Positions 44,223 to 54,082 are shown, counted from the stretch's first letter. The stretch: 64,000 bases of DNA from Streptomyces zagrosensis (GCF_014203645.1 NZ_JACHJL010000005.1:310001-374000); one strand, 5' to 3'. The notes: generated from the letters alone by a model not told the origin. Made by a program: numbers and translations.

Positions 44223-44545
44223 GATCGTCCTTCAGGTGGTCCGGCGGTCGGCACGGTGGCCGCGGGCGCCGGGGCGGAAAGTCGGCGTGCGCAGAGCCTA
44301 CCGGCGACGTACCGGACACAGGTAACGCATATACGGTACGGCCATGCGTCGGCGAAAAAGCCGTCCGCCCGGGCGGCCCGTAGCGCCGGGCAGCAATTGC
44401 GCACGAGGCCGCCCCGGGGCGCGCACCGGCGTCGCTGCCCAGGCAGCGACGCTTTTGCTCGGGCATGGCGCACCATTCAGACGCTGCACGGCAATAGCGC
44501 AGCGTGACACGTACCGCACAGCGTGACATGTGAGGAGAAGACCCG
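44223..44545. other. Intergenic region with hairpins upstream of the cyclophilin gene
   Basis: A 323-bp gap between the divergent hydrolase and cyclophilin genes. It holds a possible -10 TATACG at 44330, a perfect 12-bp palindrome at 44365-44376 and an 11-bp stem-loop at 44429-44452 followed by TTTTGCTC. A direct repeat of AGCGTGACA occurs shortly before the cyclophilin ribosome binding site. An open frame of about 60 codons here has atypical composition and no ribosome binding site. Confidence 0.45.
44429..44460 (+). terminator. Stem-loop with short U-run, plus strand, no gene before it
   Basis: GCGTCGCTGCC and GGCAGCGACGC form a perfect 11-bp stem with a two-base loop (44429-44439 with 44442-44452), followed by TTTTGCTC. 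It reads like a rho-independent terminator in the plus direction, yet no annotated plus-strand gene ends here. It could end a small RNA or act as an attenuator in the cyclophilin leader. Confidence 0.55.
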
Positions 44546-45433
44546 GTGGTCAGTCAGGATCAGCGGCGGCGGCAGCTCGCCCGCGAGAAGTTGGAGCGGC
44601 AGCAGCAGCGCAGGACCACTGCCCAGACGAGGGGCAGGCGGCGCAACATCGTGATCGCCAGCTCCCTGGCCCTCGTGCTCGCTGCGGGTGTCGTGGCGTA
44701 CGCGGCGACCAGCCTCGGCGGCGACTCCGACGACAAGTCGGACAGGGTGAGCGAGGCAGACAAGGGGAAGGACTCGGCCAAGAGCAAGGCCGACGAGAAG
44801 GCGAAGGCAGCCAAAGCCGACCCGTGCGGCAAGCCCGCTCCCGGCGCCCCCGCGAAGCTGAGCTGGAAGAAGGAGCCAAAGCTCACCATCGACACGTCGG
44901 CTGACTACACCATGAATTTGGGCACCACCTGCGGCGACATCACCATCGATTTGGACGCCAAGAACGCCCCGCACACCGTGAACTCTTTCAACTTCCTCGC
45001 CGGCAAGGGCTACTTCAACCACACCAGGTGCCACCGGCTGACCAACCAGGGCATCTACGTGCTGCAATGCGGCGACCCCAACGGTAATGGCACCGGCAGC
45101 CCGGGCTACACCATCCCGGACGAGAACTTGAAGGACCCCAAGCTCAAGGGAAATGTGTACCCGGCCGGGACGATCGCGATGGCCAACCGCTACAACCCGA
45201 AGCCTGCCAAGGGCGAGAGCAAGAACGAGAACAGCGGCGGCAGCCAGTTCTTCGTCGTCTACCAGGACAGCGAGCTGCCCCCGTACTACACGCCGTTCGG
45301 CACGCTCAAGGGCAACAAGAATGCCTTGAAGAAGATCACAGACGCCGGTGCGATGAGCCCCGACCCGCAGACGGGCAACACCGCGCCGAAGGCCACCGTG
45401 GTGATCAACAAGGCGACCGTCAAGCAGTCTTGA
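44546..45433 (+). CDS. Membrane-anchored cyclophilin-type peptidyl-prolyl isomerase
   Basis: Prolyl isomerase probably acting outside the membrane on exported proteins. The 295-residue product has a basic cytoplasmic start (Gln/Arg-rich), one membrane helix at about residues 34-56 (IVIASSLALVLAAGVVAYAA), a Lys/Asp/Ala-rich linker and a cyclophilin domain from about residue 120 (TTCGDITIDLDAKNAPHTVNSFNFLAGKGYFNHTRCHRL in outline). The catalytic Arg is kept in CHRLTNQG, and LQCGDPNGNGTG and SQFFVVY match the family. It could instead be a lipoprotein-like anchor, but no lipobox is visible. GTG start with GAGGAG eight bases upstream. Confidence 0.92.
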   Translation: MVSQDQRRRQLAREKLERQQQRRTTAQTRGRRRNIVIASSLALVLAAGVVAYAATSLGGDSDDKSDRVSEADKGKDSAKSKADEKAKAAKADPCGKPAPGAPAKLSWKKEPKLTIDTSADYTMNLGTTCGDITIDLDAKNAPHTVNSFNFLAGKGYFNHTRCHRLTNQGIYVLQCGDPNGNGTGSPGYTIPDENLKDPKLKGNVYPAGTIAMANRYNPKPAKGESKNENSGGSQFFVVYQDSELPPYYTPFGTLKGNKNALKKITDAGAMSPDPQTGNTAPKATVVINKATVKQS

Positions 45434-45731
45434 GAGGTAACCTCGCGCGCCACAGCCGCCATCCCCGCCCGCGCTGACGGCGCGCCGCACGATGGCGAGG
45501 GCACGTACTCACGCGCGTACTGCGAAATTTCGGTCGCGCTGGATACGGACAGCCGGGCCACCAGTCGCCTATGTTTACGTTGTGTAGGGTGCCTGTTCCG
45601 ACGGCTGCCGCCCTGCCGGATCGGTACCCCAGCAGCTCGTCGGACCGGCTCGGGGCTGCCCGGCCGGGAGTAAACCGTGGACGATGCCCGTGGGCCGCGC
45701 GCCCGCGCCGGCATCATGTGGAGGAGGCGCT

Positions 45732-46961
45732 GTGAGCAGCGACCCATGGGGCCGCGTCGATGAGACGGGGACCGTGTACGTGCGTACGGCCGATGGCGAG
45801 AAAGTCGTCGGCTCCTGGCAGGCAGGCTCCCCCGAGGAAGCACTGGCCTACTTTGAGCGCAAGTACGAGGGCATGGTTGTCGAAATCGGCCTCCTCGAAC
45901 GCCGGGTCAAGACCACCGACCTGTCGGCGAAGGACGCGACGGCCGCCATCGACCATTTGCGCCAGCAGGTGGACGAGCACCACGCCGTTGGTGATCTCGA
46001 CGCGCTGCGGCAGCGTCTTGACCAGCTCGTCGAGACGGTTGAGGCGCGTCGCGAGGAGCGCAAGGCGGCCAAGGCCAAACAGTCCGACGAGGCCCGCAAG
46101 TCCAAGGAGACGCTGGTCGCCGAGGCCGAGGAATTGGCCGTGAGCGAGCAGTGGCGGGCGGCGGGCGAACGGCTGCGCGCGCTGGTGGACACCTGGAAGA
46201 ACCTGCCGCGCCTCGACCGTAAGACGGATGACGAGCTGTGGCACCGCTTCTCGCATGCCCGCTCGGCGTTCTCCAAGCGGCGCAAGGCTCACTTCGCCTC
46301 GCTCGACGCGCAGCGCGAGGAGGCCCGCAAGGCCAAGGAGAAGCTGGTCGCCGAGGCCGAGGCGCTGTCCGCGTCCACCGACTGGGGCCCCACCGCGGCC
46401 CGGTACCGCGACCTGATGGCGGACTGGAAGGCGGCCGGCCGCGCGCAGCGGGAGGCCGAGGACGATCTGTGGAATCGGTTCCGGGGCGCGCAGGACGTCT
46501 TCTTCCAGGCGCGCGGCGAGGTGTTCGCGGAGCGCGACACCGAGCAGCGGGAGAACTTGACGCGCAAGGAAGAGCTCGCCATCGAGGCGGAGAAGCTGCT
46601 GCCGGTCACCGATTTGAAGGCGGCTCGGGCAGCCTTCCGTTCGATCAACGAGCGCTGGGAGGCCATCGGTCACGTGCCGCGCGATGTCCGGCCGAAGATC
46701 GAGGGCCGGATGCACACGGTCGAGCGGGCCATCCAGGACAGCGAGGAGAACGAGTGGCGGCGCAGCAACCCGGAGGCACGGGCGCGCGCCGCGGGCCTGA
46801 CCGGCCAACTCCAGGCTGCCGTGGACAAGCTCCAGGGCCAGGTGGACAAGGCCAGGGCAGCGGGCAACAACGCCAAGGCGGACAAGCTCGCCAGGGAGCT
46901 TGAGGGCCGTCAGGCGCTGCTGGAGCAGGCCCTGAAGGGCCTCCAGGAGTTCGGCGGCTGA
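45732..46961 (+). CDS. DUF349 domain protein
   Basis: Function unknown. The 409-residue cytoplasmic protein is almost entirely helical and carries at least three DUF349 repeats, each with a W and an ELWxRF-like motif: WRAAGERLRALVDTWKNLPRLDRKTDDELWHRFSHAR in outline, WGPTAARYRDLMADWKAAG..AEDDLWNRFRGAQ, and AARAAFRSINERWEAIGHVPR. A coiled coil rich in Lys/Glu/Ala links them. The GTG at 45732 has GGAGG four bases upstream. It is convergent with the (p)ppGpp synthetase gene and followed by a hairpin. Confidence 0.88.
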   Translation: MSSDPWGRVDETGTVYVRTADGEKVVGSWQAGSPEEALAYFERKYEGMVVEIGLLERRVKTTDLSAKDATAAIDHLRQQVDEHHAVGDLDALRQRLDQLVETVEARREERKAAKAKQSDEARKSKETLVAEAEELAVSEQWRAAGERLRALVDTWKNLPRLDRKTDDELWHRFSHARSAFSKRRKAHFASLDAQREEARKAKEKLVAEAEALSASTDWGPTAARYRDLMADWKAAGRAQREAEDDLWNRFRGAQDVFFQARGEVFAERDTEQRENLTRKEELAIEAEKLLPVTDLKAARAAFRSINERWEAIGHVPRDVRPKIEGRMHTVERAIQDSEENEWRRSNPEARARAAGLTGQLQAAVDKLQGQVDKARAAGNNAKADKLARELEGRQALLEQALKGLQEFGG

Positions 46962-46992
46962 CAGCCTCGGGCCCATGCCGGCCACAGACGGC

Positions 46993-47022
46993 GACCCCGG
47001 TACGCGACGGCGTACCGGGGTC
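46993..47022. terminator. Hairpin between the DUF349 gene and rel
   Basis: Perfect 12-bp stem (46993-47004 with 47011-47022) and six-base loop, about 30 bases after the DUF349 stop. It probably serves the plus-strand gene and perhaps also the opposing rel gene. Its right arm runs straight into the tandem repeats. Confidence 0.65.
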
Positions 47023-47077
47023 GTTGACGTGCCGGGGTCGTTGACGTGCCGGGGTCGTTGACGTGCCGGGGTCGTTG
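47015..47077. repeat. 17-bp tandem repeat
   Basis: Three perfect copies of CCGGGGTCGTTGACGTG (47015-47065) and a partial fourth (to 47077) lie in the gap between the convergent DUF349 and rel genes. The first copy overlaps the right arm of the terminator hairpin. Confidence 0.85.
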
Positions 47078-47182
47078 GTACGTCGAGCCGCTGTCATGCC
47101 GAGTGGCTGGTACGCCGGGCCGCTGGCTGCCCGCGGGGCATCGGGGCAGGCCACGGGGCTACCGGCTTACGTCGCCCGCTCG

Positions 47183-49690
47183 CTAGGGTCGGCGGGCCGA
47201 CGTCACCCGGTAGACGTCGTAGACGCCCTCGACGCCACGGACCGCCTTGAGCACATGGCCCAGGTGCTTGGGGTCGCCCATCTCAAAGGTGAAGCGCGAG
47301 GTGGCGACTCGGTCCCTGGAGGTCTGCACGGCGGCGGAGAGGATATTGACGTGCTGGTCGGAGAGGACTCGCGTCACATCCGAGAGCAGTCGGGACCGAT
47401 CCAGCGCCTCGACCTGGATGGCGACCAGGAAGACGGAGGACTGGGTGGGCGCCCACTCCACTTCGAGGATGCGCTCCGGCTGCTGCGAGAGCGAGTCCAC
47501 GTTGACGCAGTCGGCGCGGTGCACCGATACGCCGCTGCCGCGGGTGACGAAGCCGATGATGGGGTCGCCCGGCACCGGCGTACAGCAGCGGGCGAGCTTG
47601 ACCCACACGTCCGCCACGCCCTTGACGACCACACCGGGATCGGTGCTGGAGCGCCGCTTGGTGCGGGTGCGTAGCGGGGTGGACTCCGCTATATCCTCGG
47701 TGGCCGCGTCCTCGCCGCCGAGCGCCTGCACCAGCTTTTGCACGATGTTCTGCGCAGTGACATGTCCCTCGCCGATGGCGGCGTACAGCGAGGAGATGTC
47801 GGAGTAGCGCAGTTCGTGCGCGAGGGTCACCAGCGAGTCGCCGGTGAGAATCCGCTGGATCGGCATGTTCTGCTTGCGCATCGCGCGGGCGATGGCGTCC
47901 TTGCCCTGCTCGATGGCCTCATCGCGGCGCTCCTTGGAGAACCAGCCGCGGATCTTGTTGCGGGCCCGGGGTGACTTGACGAAGCCGAGCCAGTCACGCG
48001 AGGGGCCGGCGCCGGGTGCCTTGGAGGTGAAGACCTCCACCAGGTCGCCGTTGTCCAGGGTCGATTCGAGGGGCACCAGCCGGCCGTTGACGCGAGCGCC
48101 TATCGTGCGGTGGCCGACCTCCGTATGGACCGCGTAGGCGAAGTCCACGGGCGTCGCGCCGGCGGGAAGCGCTATGACATCGCCCTTGGGTGTGAAGACG
48201 AAGACCTCGTTACGCGAGAGATCGAAGCGCAACGACTCCAGGAACTCGCTCGGGTCCTCGGTCTCCTTTTGCCAGTCGAGCAGTTGCCGCAGCCACGCCA
48301 TGTCATTGACGGTGTCCTGCCGGTCACCCTTGCCCCTGGGGACATCGGTACGCACCTTCGAAGCGCCCGCGACGGCCTCCTGCTTGTACTTCCAGTGCGC
48401 GGCGATGCCGTATTCGGCGCGGCGGTGCATGTCGAAGGTGCGGATCTGCAACTCGACCGGCTTGCCGCTGGGCCCGATGACCGTCGTGTGCAGCGACTGG
48501 TACATGTTGAACTTGGGCATCGCGATGTAGTCCTTGAACCGCCCCGGCACCGGGTTCCACCGTGCGTGAATGGTCCCCAGCGCCGCATAGCAGTCGCGGA
48601 CGGTGTCCACCAGGACCCGGATGCCCACCAGGTCGTAGATCTCCGCGAAGTCCCGGCCGCGGACGATCATCTTTTGGTACACGGAGTAGTAGTGCTTGGG
48701 CCGGCCGGTGACGGTCGCCTTGATCCGGGCCGCCCGCAGATCGCCCTGGACCTGGTCGGTGACGATGGCCAGGTACTCGTCCCGCTTAGGAGCCCGTTCG
48801 GCGACCAGGCGCACGATCTCGTCGTACATCTTGGGGTAGAGGATCGCGAAGGCGAGGTCCTCCAGCTCCCATTTGATGGTGTTCATGCCGAGCCGGTGCG
48901 CCAGCGGGGCGTAGATCTCCAGCGTCTCGCGGGCCTTCTTCTCCTGCTTCTCCCGCTTGAGGTAGCGCATCGTGCGCATGTTGTGCAGCCGGTCGGCCAG
49001 CTTGATGACCAGCACCCGGGGGTCCTTGGCCATGGCGACGACCATCTTGCGCACGGTTTCGGCCTGCGCCGCCTCGCCGAACTTGACCTTGTCGAGCTTG
49101 GTCACCCCGTCCACGAGGAGCGCGACCTGGTCGCCGAAGTCGCGGCGCAGGGTGTCGAGGCCGTACTCGGTGTCCTCGACCGTGTCGTGCAGCAGGCCGG
49201 CCATCAGCGTCGCCGGGTCCATGCCGAGCTCGGCGAGGATGGTGGTGACGGCGAGCGGATGCGTGATGTACGGGTCGCCGCTCTTGCGCTTTTGGCCGCG
49301 GTGCCAGCGCTCGGCGACCTGATAGGCGCGCTCGATCTGGCGCAGCGTGGCGGTGTCGGCCTTCGGGTCGTTGCCGCGCACGATGCGCAGCAGGGGTTCC
49401 AGGACCGGGTTGTACGGGCTGGAGCGCTGCACACCGAGCCGCGCGAGCCGGGCGCGCACTCGGTTCGACGAACCTTGCCGGGGGGTGGGCCCTGGCGGCT
49501 GAGGGCGGGCCGGGACGCTGGTGTTCGGCCCCCCCGCTGGCAGCCCCACCGGGGGCTTGGGCCCCGGTTTCGGGCCGGGGGCGGACGCGCCACCGCCGCT
49601 GTCCTTGGGCGCATGGTCGGCCGTCCTGGCACCCGCGGCGTTCGGCTCGTCGGCGTGCGCGGCGGTCAGCGGCTTGGCCTCGTCTGGCAA
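47183..49690 (-). CDS. relA: Bifunctional (p)ppGpp synthetase/hydrolase (Rel)
   Basis: Makes and degrades the stringent-response alarmone (p)ppGpp. The 835-residue product has a low-complexity Pro/Gly tail of about 75 residues, then an HD hydrolase domain with intact residues ([38 protein letters not shown]), the synthetase domain ([30 protein letters not shown]), a TGS domain ([31 protein letters not shown]), a helical/zinc-finger-like region with [10 protein letters not shown] and a C-terminal ACT domain. Both activities are therefore expected. I chose a TTG start because GAGGAG lies five bases upstream; an ATG at 49738 is the alternative. It is preceded by a hairpin after apt, so it has its own promoter. 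Confidence 0.96.
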   Translation of the reverse strand: MPDEAKPLTAAHADEPNAAGARTADHAPKDSGGGASAPGPKPGPKPPVGLPAGGPNTSVPARPQPPGPTPRQGSSNRVRARLARLGVQRSSPYNPVLEPLLRIVRGNDPKADTATLRQIERAYQVAERWHRGQKRKSGDPYITHPLAVTTILAELGMDPATLMAGLLHDTVEDTEYGLDTLRRDFGDQVALLVDGVTKLDKVKFGEAAQAETVRKMVVAMAKDPRVLVIKLADRLHNMRTMRYLKREKQEKKARETLEIYAPLAHRLGMNTIKWELEDLAFAILYPKMYDEIVRLVAERAPKRDEYLAIVTDQVQGDLRAARIKATVTGRPKHYYSVYQKMIVRGRDFAEIYDLVGIRVLVDTVRDCYAALGTIHARWNPVPGRFKDYIAMPKFNMYQSLHTTVIGPSGKPVELQIRTFDMHRRAEYGIAAHWKYKQEAVAGASKVRTDVPRGKGDRQDTVNDMAWLRQLLDWQKETEDPSEFLESLRFDLSRNEVFVFTPKGDVIALPAGATPVDFAYAVHTEVGHRTIGARVNGRLVPLESTLDNGDLVEVFTSKAPGAGPSRDWLGFVKSPRARNKIRGWFSKERRDEAIEQGKDAIARAMRKQNMPIQRILTGDSLVTLAHELRYSDISSLYAAIGEGHVTAQNIVQKLVQALGGEDAATEDIAESTPLRTRTKRRSSTDPGVVVKGVADVWVKLARCCTPVPGDPIIGFVTRGSGVSVHRADCVNVDSLSQQPERILEVEWAPTQSSVFLVAIQVEALDRSRLLSDVTRVLSDQHVNILSAAVQTSRDRVATSRFTFEMGDPKHLGHVLKAVRGVEGVYDVYRVTSARRP

Positions 49691-49795
49691 GAGCACTCCT
49701 CTAGCGGGGCCGGTCCGTAAAGGGGGTCGGACGGCCATGGTATCGATCCCGCCACACCCATTGTCCCGCTGCACCCGCCGCCCCGGCACGCCGAG

Positions 49796-49827
49796 GGCGG
49801 GCACCCGGGTCCTCCCTGGTGCCCGCC
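49796..49827 (-). terminator. apt terminator hairpin
   Basis: Ten-bp stem (49796-49805 with 49818-49827) and twelve-base loop, 19 bases beyond the apt stop. It separates the secDF-apt unit from rel. Confidence 0.6.
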
Positions 49828-49846
49828 TCATACGGGTATGCGCTGG

Positions 49847-50452
49847 TCAGACTGCGGTCAGCGCCTCCAGTGGAGTATCGCCCAGGCTGGCTTGAAGTCG
49901 CTGTCGGCCACCGAGGAATCCCAGCTCAAGGAGAACGGCGACGCCCACGACCTCGGCTCCGGCCCGCCGAAGGAGGTGCAGGGACGCCTCGGCGGTGCCA
50001 CCGGTGGCCAAAACGTCGTCGATGACCAGGACTCGTTCACCGGGTCGTACGGCGTCGGAGTGTATCTCGATCTCGGCCGTGCCGTACTCCAGGTCGTACG
50101 TCTGCCGCAGGGTCGCTCCCGGCAGCTTGCCCGCCTTGCGTACCGGTACGAAGCCAACCCCCGCGCTCACCGCGACCGGAGCGGCCAAAATGAAGCCGCG
50201 GGCCTCCAGACCGACCACCTTGTCGGCCCGGTGGGTGCGGCATAGCGCCGCGAGGGCCTCGGTGAGCGCGCCAAAGGCCACCGGGTCGGCCAGCAGCGGG
50301 GTGATGTCCTTGAACATCACCCCGGGCTTCGGGTAGTCGGGGACGTCGTGGATGCGGCTGAGCAGCAGCGCGCGCAGTGCGTCGCCGGTCGGCGCGGCGG
50401 CGGCCGGGCGCAGGTCGCCCGGCTCAAGGCCGGCGGTCTCGATGCCGCTCAT
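49847..50452 (-). CDS. apt: Adenine phosphoribosyltransferase
   Basis: Salvages adenine to AMP with PRPP. After a tail of about 25 residues, the 201-residue protein shows IHDVPDYPKPGVMFKDITPLL, VGLEARGFILAAPVA, FVPVRKAGKLPG, LEYGTAEIEIHSDAV and the PRPP-binding VLVIDDVLATGGTAEASLHLL. The ATG overlaps the secF stop as ATGA, so it is the last gene of the secD-secF-apt unit. This arrangement next to rel is conserved in actinobacteria. Confidence 0.95.
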   Translation of the reverse strand: MSGIETAGLEPGDLRPAAAAPTGDALRALLLSRIHDVPDYPKPGVMFKDITPLLADPVAFGALTEALAALCRTHRADKVVGLEARGFILAAPVAVSAGVGFVPVRKAGKLPGATLRQTYDLEYGTAEIEIHSDAVRPGERVLVIDDVLATGGTAEASLHLLRRAGAEVVGVAVLLELGFLGGRQRLQASLGDTPLEALTAV

Positions 50453-51636
50453 CGGCGCTTGCCCGACGGACGGCCGCGGCCACGGTTGCGGCTGGGCTGG
50501 TTACGGGCGGCCTGGTCGCGTGCGGCCCCGGTGCTGCGCGGGCCAACAACCCCAGCGGGGGTCGCGTCCTCGGGCTCCAGGTCCTCGTCTGCGTCCTCCT
50601 CCGCATCCGCCGTGCCCCGTGCGTCTTCGGACGCCTCGCTCTCGGCGGAGGACTCGCCCCTGGCCGCTACCGCGGCACGCTTGGCGCGCACCCGCTTGGC
50701 CAGGGCCTTCATCTGCGGGTCGCGCTCCTTGAGGTCGGCGACCAGCGGGGTGGCGATGAAGATCGAAGAGTACGCACCGGCCGCCAGGCCGACGAACAGC
50801 GCCAGCGAGATGTCGTTGAGCATGCCAGCGCCCAGCAGACCGCCACCGATGAACAGCAGCGCACCGACCGGGAGCAACGCCACCACGGTGGTGTTGATGG
50901 AACGCACCAGCGTGGAGTTGAGGCTGCGGTTGGCGATCTCGCTGTAGGTGTAGCGGGTTTGTTTGGTGAGGTCCTTGGAGCCTTCTCGGAGTCCGTCGAA
51001 GACGACGACGGTGTCGTACAAGGAATATCCAAGAATGGTCAACAGACCGATCACCGTGCCCGGTGTGACCTCGAAGCCGACGAGCGCATAGACACCGACC
51101 GTGATCGTCAGGTCGTGGATCAATGCGATCAAAGCCGCTAGCGCCATGCGCCATTCGAAGGCGATAGCGAGATAGATCACCACCAAGATCATGAAGATCG
51201 CTAGGCCCTGCCATGCCTTCTTGGCGATCTCCTCACCCCAACTCGGGCCGACGAGCTGCGTGTTGATCTTCGAGCTCTGTACGCCCAGGTCCTTGGCGAG
51301 GGCCTCTTGGACCGGCTGCGCAGCCGCGGTGTCCAGATCGCTGATCTGAATGCGCAGGCCGCCGCCGCCAAGCTTTTGGGCGATGGCGGTGTGGCCCTCC
51401 GCTGCGCTCTCCGCCTTCTCCCGCGCTTCATCGGCCGACACGCTGGTCGTGGGCGTGGTGAAGACCGCTCCGCCGGAGAACTCAATACCCATGTGCAGAC
51501 CACGCACCGCCAGGCCCACAATGGCCGTGATGGTGATCAGGATGGAGATGCCGTACCAGATCTTCCGCTTGGCGACGAAGTCGTAGCCGACTTCACCGCG
51601 GTAGAGCCTGGCGCCAAGGCTGCCGAGTCGCGACAT
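50449..51636 (-). CDS. secF: Protein translocase subunit SecF
   Basis: Works with SecD to use the proton gradient in a late step of Sec-dependent export. From the ATG at 51636 the product has 395 residues: a first membrane helix (IWYGISILITITAIVGLAV) followed by GIEFSGGAVF, a periplasmic-type domain, and five more helices with the SecF signatures FEWRMALAALIALIHDLTITVGVYA, GYSLYDTVVVFDGLRE and NRSLNSTLVRSINTTVVALLPV. A long charged C-terminal tail (Glu/Ala/Asp, then Arg/Asn) of about 90 residues is unusual and unconserved. It follows secD after one base and overlaps apt. Confidence 0.96.
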   Translation of the reverse strand: MSRLGSLGARLYRGEVGYDFVAKRKIWYGISILITITAIVGLAVRGLHMGIEFSGGAVFTTPTTSVSADEAREKAESAAEGHTAIAQKLGGGGLRIQISDLDTAAAQPVQEALAKDLGVQSSKINTQLVGPSWGEEIAKKAWQGLAIFMILVVIYLAIAFEWRMALAALIALIHDLTITVGVYALVGFEVTPGTVIGLLTILGYSLYDTVVVFDGLREGSKDLTKQTRYTYSEIANRSLNSTLVRSINTTVVALLPVGALLFIGGGLLGAGMLNDISLALFVGLAAGAYSSIFIATPLVADLKERDPQMKALAKRVRAKRAAVAARGESSAESEASEDARGTADAEEDADEDLEPEDATPAGVVGPRSTGAARDQAARNQPSRNRGRGRPSGKRR

Positions 51637-51637
51637 C

Positions 51638-53404
51638 TCACGCCTCCTTCGTGTCGGCGGGGGCGATGGGGCGCCGGCGGGACCGCAGCGGAGGCTTCGC
51701 GCCAAGCCGCTTCGGGTCCAGGCCGGACCAGGGGTGCCCACTCGCGAAGAACGGGCGGGTGGCGAGGATCGTCATCAACGGCTTGGTGAAGAAGAAGACC
51801 ACCACGACGTCAAGCAGTGTCGTCAGGCCAAGCGTGAATGCGAAGCCCTGCACCTTGCCGACCGTGACGATGAAGAGCACGGCGGCGGCGAGGAACGACA
51901 CGAAGTCGGAGACCAGGATGGTGCGCCGGGCCCGGGGCCAGCCGCGCTGCACGGCCGGCCGCAGCGTGCGGCCCTCGCGGATCTCGTCTCGGACGCGTTC
52001 GAAGTACACGATGAACGAGTCCGCGGTGATACCGATGGCTACGATCGCGCCGCAGACAGCTGGCAGGTTCAGCGCGAACTGGATGGCCTCACCGAGGAGC
52101 ACCATCAGCGAGTACGTCAGGATGGCGGAGACCCCGAGGCTGGCGATGGCCACCAGGGCCAGACCCCGGTAGTAGATGCCCATGTACAGGATGACCAGGA
52201 CGAGACCGATGCCACCGGCGATCAGACCGGCGTTCAACTGCTCCTCGCCGAGCGCGGAGGAGACGGTGGTCTCATCAACGATGTCGAAGGTCAGCGGAAG
52301 CGAGCCGTAGGACAGGATGTTGGCCAGGTCGTCGGCCTCCTGCTGCTCGAAGCTGCCGGAGATTTCCGCCTTGCCGCCCTTGATGGCGAAGCTGACCTCG
52401 GCGTTGGAGGCGACCTCACCGTCGAGGACGATGCCGAACTGGTTCTGCGGGGGCTGCTGCTTGGCGAGCTCGCCGGTGATCTTCCCGAACTGCTTGCCGC
52501 CCTTGCCGTCGAAGTCCAGCTGCACGATCCAGCCGGAGCCGCCCTGGGTGCTGTACACCGCGGACGCGTCCTCTACGTGCTTACCCTCAAGCTGGACCGG
52601 AGCCAGGATGAACTTGGCCTCGCCCTTGCGGTCGCACGCCACGATCGGCTCGGTGTTCGGCCGGGTGGCGGCCTGCTGGCTCGCCGCCGCACGGGCCTTG
52701 GGCGTGGTGCAGTCCAGCGCCGCGAACTGCTTCTGCAACTCTTCGGCCTTTTTGACCTGGTCGGCCTGTTCCTTCGATGGCTTCGTAGGCGCATCGCCCG
52801 TGGGAGAAGGCTTCGGGGTCGGCGCCTTCAGCGCGCTGGGCAGCGCGCGACCCTGGGTGGTCGAGGAGGCCGTGGGCGTCGGGGACGTGGGCTCGTCACC
52901 CTTGGGCTGGTCCTTGTTGTCGCCCTTGTCCGCACCCTTGGTCGGGGTTGGCTTGGGCTTGGGCTTGTCGGCCCCTGGGTCCTTGGTGGGCTTGCCGTCG
53001 CCGATGGACAGCACCGGACGGAATCCGAGCTTGGCCGTGGTGCCGACCTGCTTACGGGCCTGCTTCGCATCCGTCCCCTTGGGGATGTTCACGATGATGT
53101 GCTTACGGCCCTGGGTCTGAACCTCGGCCTCGGACACACCAAGCCCATTGACACGCCGCTCCATGATGTTGACGGCGGTGTCCATGTTGGCTTTGTTGAT
53201 CGCGTTGGGCTTGCCCGGCTCGTTCTTGGCCTCCAGCGTGAAGCTGGTGCCGCCCGCAAGGTCGATGCCCAGCCGCGGGGTGGTGTTGCCGGAGAGGAAC
53301 ATTCCTCCGACCAGCGCCACCATGGCGACCAAGATGCCGACGAGGGCACGACCGGGCCTGCCCTGGGCCCCGGGGGACCTACGGCCCTTCTTCGGTGCTG
53401 CCAC
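51638..53404 (-). CDS. secD: Protein translocase subunit SecD
   Basis: Partner of SecF in the accessory Sec translocon complex. The 588-residue product has a first membrane helix (LVGILVAMVALVGGMFL), GIDLAGGTSFTLEAK, a large extracytoplasmic P1 region and five C-terminal helices with the conserved AILTYSLMVLLGEAIQFALNLPAVCGAIVAIGITADSFIVYFERVRDEIREG in outline and RTILVSDFVSFLAAAVLF. The P1 domain contains an insertion of about 100 residues rich in Lys, Pro, Thr, Asp and Ser. GTG at 53404 with GGAG ten bases upstream. The stop is one base before secF. Confidence 0.96.
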   Translation of the reverse strand: MAAPKKGRRSPGAQGRPGRALVGILVAMVALVGGMFLSGNTTPRLGIDLAGGTSFTLEAKNEPGKPNAINKANMDTAVNIMERRVNGLGVSEAEVQTQGRKHIIVNIPKGTDAKQARKQVGTTAKLGFRPVLSIGDGKPTKDPGADKPKPKPTPTKGADKGDNKDQPKGDEPTSPTPTASSTTQGRALPSALKAPTPKPSPTGDAPTKPSKEQADQVKKAEELQKQFAALDCTTPKARAAASQQAATRPNTEPIVACDRKGEAKFILAPVQLEGKHVEDASAVYSTQGGSGWIVQLDFDGKGGKQFGKITGELAKQQPPQNQFGIVLDGEVASNAEVSFAIKGGKAEISGSFEQQEADDLANILSYGSLPLTFDIVDETTVSSALGEEQLNAGLIAGGIGLVLVILYMGIYYRGLALVAIASLGVSAILTYSLMVLLGEAIQFALNLPAVCGAIVAIGITADSFIVYFERVRDEIREGRTLRPAVQRGWPRARRTILVSDFVSFLAAAVLFIVTVGKVQGFAFTLGLTTLLDVVVVFFFTKPLMTILATRPFFASGHPWSGLDPKRLGAKPPLRSRRRPIAPADTKEA

Positions 53405-53551
53405 CTTTTCGTTTCTCCCTGTCCAACCGCCAGGCAACGGGTGCGCGCCGAGCGGCCACGAAGTGTTGTGGGGACGTGCCCCCGGCGGAGCCTAGACCGT
53501 CTCTTAGCCACGGTGCACCGAGCGGCGGCGCTCCGAGCGTTCGGAGCTCGG

Positions 53552-54082
53552 CTACTTCGCGTCGCTGTCGCCGGACCGCTTGCTGTCTTCCGGCTTGGCG
53601 TCCTTTGGCTCCGTCGCGTCGGCATCCGCGGCGTCGGCCGGTTCGGCGGCACCTGCCTGGTCGGCAGCGTCCGTCTTCTCGACCTCGTCCGACGCGTCGC
53701 CCTTGGTCATGTCAACCCGCCGGTCGTTGTCCCCCTCGGCCTCGGTCAGGGAAGAGGCGTCGTCGGGAACGACAGGGGCATCGTCCTCCTGCTCGGCCTC
53801 GATGCCGTGCACGATGCGGTTGTACTCGGCGTCGTCCAGGACAGCACCCACGGAGTTCCTCGCGAAGATGGCGTGTACGCCCGGCGCGACCTCAAGCAGC
53901 ATCGTGTCGTCGTGGACCTCCTTGACCGTGGCGTACATGCCGCCGATCGTCCGCACGCCGGTGCCCGGCTGGATCTGGTCACGCATCTGCGCCGCCTGGC
54001 GCTGCTTGTTCTTGGCCGATCGAGTCATCAGGAACATGGCCCCGATGAGCACGACGAACGGCAGGAGAGTCACGATATTCAC
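53552..54082 (-). CDS. yajC: YajC, SecDF-associated preprotein translocase subunit
   Basis: Small membrane partner of SecDF. The 176-residue product begins with one membrane helix (IVTLLPFVVLIGAMFLMTRSA), the basic KNKQRQAAQMRDQIQPGTGVRTIGGMYATVKEV core and a beta-rich part. It then has an acidic tail of about 85 residues rich in Asp, Ala, Glu and Lys, longer than in most YajC proteins. GTG at 54082 with AAGGA eleven bases upstream; an open frame to 54208 lacks support. It lies 147 bases upstream of secD. Confidence 0.92.
   Translation of the reverse strand: MNIVTLLPFVVLIGAMFLMTRSAKNKQRQAAQMRDQIQPGTGVRTIGGMYATVKEVHDDTMLLEVAPGVHAIFARNSVGAVLDDAEYNRIVHGIEAEQEDDAPVVPDDASSLTEAEGDNDRRVDMTKGDASDEVEKTDAADQAGAAEPADAADADATEPKDAKPEDSKRSGDSDAK

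Noticed and set aside
44344..44526. 60-codon plus-strand open frame in the hydrolase/cyclophilin gap
   Set aside because: No ribosome binding site, Arg/Pro-rich random composition, and it runs through the terminator-like hairpin.
48110..49720. Plus-strand open frame (536 codons) opposite rel
   Set aside because: Mirror frame of the (p)ppGpp synthetase; typical shadow composition.
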